This document shows, in pieces, positions 5,146 to 8,870 of a stretch of DNA of 8,870 nt. How positions within the stretch are numbered: position 1 is the stretch's first letter; each line of letters starts with the position of its first letter. The notes beneath the pieces were generated by a model, which saw only the letters and a program-made list of their open reading frames with translations, made no database searches and was not told where the DNA came from. The stretch lies in assembly GCA_964573895.1 (NCBI GenBank), contig CAZNLS010000104.1, forward strand, positions 1-8,870, read 5' to 3'. The position numbers and the translations under genes are program-made. The DNA is from CAZNLS01 sp964573895. GTDB lineage: Bacteria > Acidobacteriota > Aminicenantia > UBA2199.

Positions 5146-7626
5146 TTACTGCTCTCGTGTTCCTGAAGACCATCCGATTTTATTTCTGTCGGGGATACCT
5201 GTTTTTTTATATTCTGTATTTTTTGTATCTGTGCCGGGTAATGACCCAAAATAGAGGACATCCATCGGGCAGTTTACAACACAGGCTGAGCACCTGACAC
5301 ATTCGACATCGTTCATGGGAATTCCCTTATTTGCATAATTCATTACATCAATTCCCATGTGGCAGACTTTTGTACAAATATTACAGGAGATGCATCTCTT
5401 TTTCTCTGAAAATATTCGAAATTTCGAAAATCTTGCATAAATATGCATCAATGCTGCAAGAGGGCAAAAATATCTGCACCAGATCCTTCCGCTCATAAAG
5501 AAGTAGACTCCGACTCCGAGAACACCTGCAAAAATGATATCCACCGAGAAAGAGTAGATCATCCTTGCTTCATCGAGCAGGCCCGGCCTTGGCGTATGTA
5601 TTAGTGGGATTTTTATATTCCCCAGCACTGCAGCCATTTTGAGAAGTGTTATGATAAAAGCAAATGCGAGAACATATTGTCCGATATTCTCAAGTTTTTT
5701 TGCCTTCACGCCGTGAGGTGCTTTCGTTCTGTATTCATCTCCCAGTGTTTCAGCAAGCGCCCCGCATGAACATATCCAACCACAGTATGCCCCTTTTCCC
5801 CATTTGTAGATAAGATAGGGAATTAGTCCGAATGAGAACAATATCGTATAAATGAGCCAGAATGCAGTGATGTGATCGGTGAACAATCCGTAAATGTTTA
5901 ACGGCCACGCAAGGATAAGCCTGTAGGCGTGGCCGAAATTTGCATTGGGGAATATTTGTGTGAGGATGAATCCGCTTTTTGATCCCAGAATTCCTGCTTT
6001 ATACATAGCAGGAAGTATTATCTCAGGCAGGAGAAATAGAGGAAAGATCTGGATGAGGATTAGTGTCCACGTTTGGCGTTTTATATATTTTGTGGGAGTT
6101 TTTGCTATTCTTCTCAAACCGAAGATAAGAATTGTCAAACTATATAGAAATGTGTACCAAAATCCCGGATATTTACCCAGAAATTTCACTCCGAAATATT
6201 CATAAGAGATATATATGAAGGGGAAAAAGAGGGCAACGAGAAGAAAATATGTGTATTTGATCTTTTTCCATCCGGAATTTGTAAACGTTGAAATATTTCT
6301 TAAAAAATTGGAGAGGATGATCAATCCGGTAATCACGAATCCCAAAAATGAGATATAGCCCAGAATCCCGTTAAGTGCGGATATCCAGTTCCACTTTCCT
6401 GCATCTTTTAAAAATCCTTCAGTCAGGGGGTAAGATAAAAATTTCCCCCAGAAGTCGGCAGAAAGCAGTGAAGCAAATACATCACCTATCGTTGCGGCAT
6501 TGTTTCCCTGGATAATTGAACTCAACCCTGACTTGCCGAAATATATGATCCCGGAGAAAAAAAGAAGTGAGGAGAACATCACCTTTTCTATTCGTGAAAA
6601 TTTTCCACCGTCGAGTTTGACTCCGATTTTGTTAAAAAAATCAACGGGAAGTTCTCTTCCGATCAACTTATAGACGGATGAATTTTTCAAATTTTCATCT
6701 TTACCGTTTATTGTAAGAATGACTGATTCTTTTTTGATCTCTTTTACAACACTCTTAAATATAATTTTTATTTTTCCTTCTTTTTCCAGGTCTTTAAGTT
6801 TTTTTAAATTCGTACTTTTTGGTCTGGAAAATGATGTCCTGCGATACGATAAAGTAACTGATTTCGCATATTCTGCCGATGCAATTGCTGCTTCAAGAGC
6901 GGAATCTCCTCCTCCCACAATCAAAACATCTTCCCCCTCTGTTTCCGCAGGGTCATTTAGCCTGTCAAATACCTTTTCCATCTCTTCCCCGGGGGCATTC
7001 AGCCTTCTTGGATTGCCGGATTTACCGGTTGCAAGGATTATACGAAGAGCTTTATAACTTTTTTTCCCGGTTTTGACTGTGAATATATTCTTCTCTTTTT
7101 TTATTGAAATGACCTCGGCATCTTTTTCAATTGGAAGCTTAGTTCCCTTCAGCTGTTCCGAAAGATCACTCATTAGTGATTCTTTTGTTCCCTCTTCTAT
7201 TTTCAGTCCCCTTTTTTGCACTACATTAACCGGTTCCGGATAGATAGGTTTCCCTTTGGGGAAATTACATATTGTATTGAAGGGTTGATTTGATTCGAGG
7301 ATTATAAAATTATTCCTGCGGCTTTGAAGTTCTACTCCGGCCGAGATCCCGGCGGGACCTGCTCCTACGATCACTATATCTAAGATATCGCTGCTTTTTT
7401 CACTGGAAGTTTTTAACTGTTCAAGGTCTTTACTCATCCTGGCTGCTAACGCGGCACCACTTTCGGAGGCGAGTTTGAGGAGTGGTATTCCTGTCAGATC
7501 TCCGGCAACGAATATTCCTTTAACATTTGTTTCACCGGTCTGTGAAATTTCAGGGAAGATATCTTTATTTCCCGTAAAATTATCTTTTTGAAGCCAGTCA
7601 AAATATCTTGATATAAAAGAAAACAT
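5146..7626 (-). CDS. Membrane flavoprotein/[4Fe-4S] oxidoreductase: permuted TrxR-like domain fused to NapH/NosR-like module
   Basis: An 826-residue fusion. Residues 37-64 hold GIFVAGDLTG and an alanine/glycine-rich helix, the FAD-contacting segment that normally ends thioredoxin-reductase-like proteins. Here it precedes the FAD Rossmann motif GAGPAG (88-93, with E111). The NAD(P) Rossmann motif GGGDSA follows (238-243), with SYRR (260-263) suggesting NADPH preference. The redox CxxC of true thioredoxin reductase is absent. The NAD domain ends near 341 without the usual GD segment. From about 349 several membrane helices follow. The C-terminal part has CGWICSCG (615-622), RIWCRYFCP (714-722) and two CxxCxxCxxxC clusters (C745/748/751/755 and C776/779/782/786), as in NapH/NosR-type polyferredoxins. 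It probably passes electrons between NAD(P)H, flavin, FeS centres and a membrane or periplasmic partner. Direction and partner are unknown. It starts at ATG with GAGGTG 4 nt upstream. Confidence 0.92.
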   Translation of the reverse strand: MFSFISRYFDWLQKDNFTGNKDIFPEISQTGETNVKGIFVAGDLTGIPLLKLASESGAALAARMSKDLEQLKTSSEKSSDILDIVIVGAGPAGISAGVELQSRRNNFIILESNQPFNTICNFPKGKPIYPEPVNVVQKRGLKIEEGTKESLMSDLSEQLKGTKLPIEKDAEVISIKKEKNIFTVKTGKKSYKALRIILATGKSGNPRRLNAPGEEMEKVFDRLNDPAETEGEDVLIVGGGDSALEAAIASAEYAKSVTLSYRRTSFSRPKSTNLKKLKDLEKEGKIKIIFKSVVKEIKKESVILTINGKDENLKNSSVYKLIGRELPVDFFNKIGVKLDGGKFSRIEKVMFSSLLFFSGIIYFGKSGLSSIIQGNNAATIGDVFASLLSADFWGKFLSYPLTEGFLKDAGKWNWISALNGILGYISFLGFVITGLIILSNFLRNISTFTNSGWKKIKYTYFLLVALFFPFIYISYEYFGVKFLGKYPGFWYTFLYSLTILIFGLRRIAKTPTKYIKRQTWTLILIQIFPLFLLPEIILPAMYKAGILGSKSGFILTQIFPNANFGHAYRLILAWPLNIYGLFTDHITAFWLIYTILFSFGLIPYLIYKWGKGAYCGWICSCGALAETLGDEYRTKAPHGVKAKKLENIGQYVLAFAFIITLLKMAAVLGNIKIPLIHTPRPGLLDEARMIYSFSVDIIFAGVLGVGVYFFMSGRIWCRYFCPLAALMHIYARFSKFRIFSEKKRCISCNICTKVCHMGIDVMNYANKGIPMNDVECVRCSACVVNCPMDVLYFGSLPGTDTKNTEYKKTGIPDRNKIGWSSGTREQ

Positions 7627-7643
7627 TTTTCACCTCTTGTTCA

Positions 7644-7661
7644 TTTTCTCAGTTGAGAAAA
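7644..7661. promoter_or_regulatory. Perfect 8-bp-arm palindrome ahead of the redox gene
   Basis: TTTTCTCA-GT-TGAGAAAA is a perfect dyad apart from the central two bases. It lies 5 nt upstream of the redox gene's Shine-Dalgarno (7631-7638). It could be an operator for a dimeric regulator or an RNA hairpin beside the ribosome-binding site. I do not recognise its regulator. Confidence 0.5.
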
Positions 7662-7686
7662 AAATATTCAATTCTGTTATAACTAC

Positions 7687-7729
7687 AATATATAAATAAT
7701 TATAGTGAAAATCTGTAATATGGATCACA
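7687..7729 (-). promoter_or_regulatory. Crp/Fnr-type site and candidate promoter for the redox operon
   Basis: On the minus strand, TGTGA-N6-TTACA (7729 to 7714) is a Crp/Fnr-family dyad centred at 7721.5. A TATATT -10 at 7692-7687 would put the start near 7680, with the site at -41.5, a class II activator position. A perfect TATAAT at 7704-7699 is an alternative; with it the site would overlap the -35 region and could repress instead. Confidence 0.5.
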
Positions 7730-7756
7730 ATAGGGGAAAAAGAAAAATAGAGCTTT

Positions 7757-7799
7757 TGTGAACTGCATTACAGAAATAGTTGTGATTTAACAATATTAT
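7757..7799 (+). promoter_or_regulatory. Crp/Fnr-type site and candidate promoter for the small membrane protein
   Basis: TGTGA-N6-TTACA (7757-7772) is centred at 7764.5. TATTAT at 7794-7799 would give a start near 7806, placing the site at -41.5, the class II activation position. The leader would then be only about 15 nt and would contain the AGGAGG ribosome-binding site. A further TTGT-N6-ACAA dyad lies at 7780-7793. Confidence 0.5.
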
Positions 7800-7820
7800 A
7801 AAAGTAAACAAGGAGGCAAA

Positions 7821-8252
7821 ATGAAAAAAGTTAATTTTGCAAAGGTTGTATTTTCAGGGGTTGTTGCTACTGCAGTGATGACCATGATGATGTTAGTGGC
7901 ACCTTATATGGGGATGCCAAAAATGAACATCGGAAAAATGTTGGGAAGCATGATGGGCAATAGTGAGCTCTTAGGATGGATCGCACACTTCGTTATAGGG
8001 GTTGTACTTGCCTATATCTATGCTGCACTCTTTTTAAAAAGATTCAACAGTAAAGGATGGCTGAACGGCCTTATCTACTCAATCCTTCCATGGCTGATGG
8101 CACAACTGATAGTTATGCCAATGATGATGACGATGAAAGGGATGAGTTTTACCTCCGGTCTCTTTTCCGGATCATTTATCATGGCGATGGGAAGTCTTAT
8201 CGGCCACCTTTTTTATGGCACTGTTCTCGGTGCTGCATATAAAGAAAGTTAG
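7821..8252 (+). CDS. Small methionine-rich multi-helix membrane protein (possibly DUF6789-like)
   Basis: A 143-residue hydrophobic protein starting at ATG after AGGAGG (7811-7816, 4-nt spacing). About four membrane segments are visible: roughly 8-30, 48-70, 79-103 and 110-138. About 20 of 143 residues are Met, in clusters such as VMTMMM, GSMMG and MPMMMTMKGM. A conserved-looking LPWLMAQ lies in the third segment. The pattern resembles small bacterial membrane proteins annotated DUF6789, though I cannot confirm the family. Met clusters near membranes can bind Cu(I), but no other metal motif is visible, so that is a guess. It is divergent from the membrane redox gene and shares a mirrored pair of Crp/Fnr-type sites with it, which suggests a joint role. 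It ends in a strong terminator. Confidence 0.85.
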   Translation: MKKVNFAKVVFSGVVATAVMTMMMLVAPYMGMPKMNIGKMLGSMMGNSELLGWIAHFVIGVVLAYIYAALFLKRFNSKGWLNGLIYSILPWLMAQLIVMPMMMTMKGMSFTSGLFSGSFIMAMGSLIGHLFYGTVLGAAYKES

Positions 8253-8282
8253 TTCCTCCTTGTGCAGGAGAATATGACCCCG

Positions 8283-8315
8283 TGCCGGGCTTCGGCCCGG
8301 CATTGGTTCTTTTTA
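8283..8315 (+). terminator. Rho-independent terminator with UUCG tetraloop
   Basis: TGCCGGGC (8283-8290) and GCCCGGCA (8295-8302) form a perfect 8-bp GC-rich stem closed by TTCG, the very stable C(UUCG)G tetraloop. A T-rich tail runs to 8315. It terminates the small membrane-protein transcript. On the minus strand no T tract follows, so it mainly serves rightward transcription. A weaker CTCCT/AGGAG hairpin (8256-8270) precedes it. Confidence 0.85.
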
Positions 8316-8316
8316 A

Positions 8317-8870
8317 TCAGTCGGAAAGTTCCTTTAATTTTTTTATATTTTTTATGATAATTTTCTTTTTTTCTGATGATATAAGTTCTTTTTCACGCAG
8401 TTTTTTCAATGCAAGTGTTGTAGATTCTCTTGTCGCACCTATCATTGATGCGATATCACTATGAGTAAGTGAAATATTTATCAGAACATTTCCACGGTAA
8501 TCCGCACCGAATTTTTCGTTGAGTTTAATAAAAAGGGAAATGATTCTTTCCATTACAGAGCGGAATGTCAATTCTTCAACAAGTAGTTCAAGTTCAATTA
8601 CTTTCCTGCTCAGGAGCCGGTTCAGCTGCAGGACAAGTGTGGGTTTATTTTTAATAAAATTAAAGAACATATCTTTCTTCACATAACAGACGAGGGTGTC
8701 ACTCATTGCTTCGGCAAATTCATTATCGATGTTTTTTTTTAACTGTGAAAGACTTCCAAATATTTCATTCTCTTTTAAAATGGCTTAAACAACTTCTTTC
8801 CCGGATGATTCTATTTTCAGGGGTTTCACTTTTCCTTTTTTAAGAAAAAAGTTTTTATTTTTATCGCTCT
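8317..8870 (-). pseudogene. Crp/Fnr-family transcription regulator, interrupted by in-frame TAA and cut by the right edge
   Basis: The frame reads through from the right edge with Crp-like protein: FFLKKGKVKP, then SSGKEVV, stop TAA (8785-8787), then AILKENEIFGSLS, continuing into the part that starts at ATG 8706. Both sides of the stop fit the cyclic-nucleotide-binding beta barrel in the same frame, so a single base change (TAA for, say, TTA) explains the break. The intact 129 residues from ATG 8706 keep the dimerisation helix and the winged helix. The helix-turn-helix contains THSDIASMIGATREST (81-96), with R93/E94 at the Crp R180/E181 positions. The Arg-Ser cAMP pair of E. coli Crp is not seen in the equivalent stretch. 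ATG 8706 has no clear Shine-Dalgarno. The true N-terminus is outside the window. It could be a nonsense mutant, a sequencing error or a truncated DNA-binding protein. It lies convergent to, and next to, the gene with matching operator sites. Confidence 0.8.

Noticed and set aside
5146..7626. Annotation as thioredoxin reductase or as CcoG/FixG
   Set aside because: The redox CxxC of thioredoxin reductase is absent. The flavin/NAD domains and long membrane region do not fit CcoG, which also lacks such an N-terminal fusion.
8785..8787. Programmed readthrough or recoding of TAA in the Crp/Fnr gene
   Set aside because: TAA is rarely recoded, no recoding signal is visible, and the other genes here end normally in TAA. 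Mutation or sequence error is simpler.
1..8870. CRISPR array, insertion sequence or phage genes
   Set aside because: No regularly spaced direct repeats, no transposase or integrase motifs and no terminal inverted repeats around any gene were seen.

Overview
The window is AT-rich bacterial DNA and carries seven protein-coding loci. The compact layout, mostly good Shine-Dalgarno sites, two TTG starts, a Hanks-type Ser/Thr kinase, a periplasmic-sensor/HAMP protein and polyferredoxin-type membrane redox chemistry fit a Gram-negative-like bacterium with an anaerobic or flexible respiratory lifestyle. The phylum cannot be named from the sequence. No phage, transposase, CRISPR array or plasmid functions were seen.

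Left end (1-404): no convincing protein gene. It holds a tRNA-like 5' half cut by the window edge (minus strand, 1-49), an intrinsic terminator pointing left (71-108) and an 18-bp perfect hairpin (265-304). Next comes a processive-type GT2 glycosyltransferase on the minus strand (405-1901), resembling cellulose or mannan synthases. It is divergent from a two-gene plus-strand unit (2083-4462). That unit encodes a soluble Ser/Thr kinase with a degenerate receiver domain, then a membrane sensor-HAMP protein that has no output domain of its own.

The convergent minus-strand pair (7626 to 4468) encodes an 826-residue membrane flavo/iron-sulfur oxidoreductase and, 3 bp later, a DUF2064/TIGR04282 nucleotidyltransferase-like protein. 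In the oxidoreductase, the FAD-binding segment that normally closes a thioredoxin-reductase-like fold sits at the N-terminus, ahead of the FAD Rossmann motif. This looks like a circular permutation. It is fused to a multi-helix membrane region and a NapH/NosR-like [4Fe-4S] module.

Divergent from the oxidoreductase is a small methionine-rich membrane protein (7821-8252) ending in a strong CUUCGG-loop terminator. The 194-bp region between them holds two near-identical Crp/Fnr-type sites in mirror orientation, each about 41.5 bp from a predicted start site for the gene it faces. A Crp/Fnr-family regulator lies just beyond (8317 to the right edge, minus strand), but its reading frame is broken by an in-frame TAA at 8785-8787. 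Together the right third looks like a regulator-controlled redox module whose local regulator may have been inactivated, truncated or mis-sequenced.
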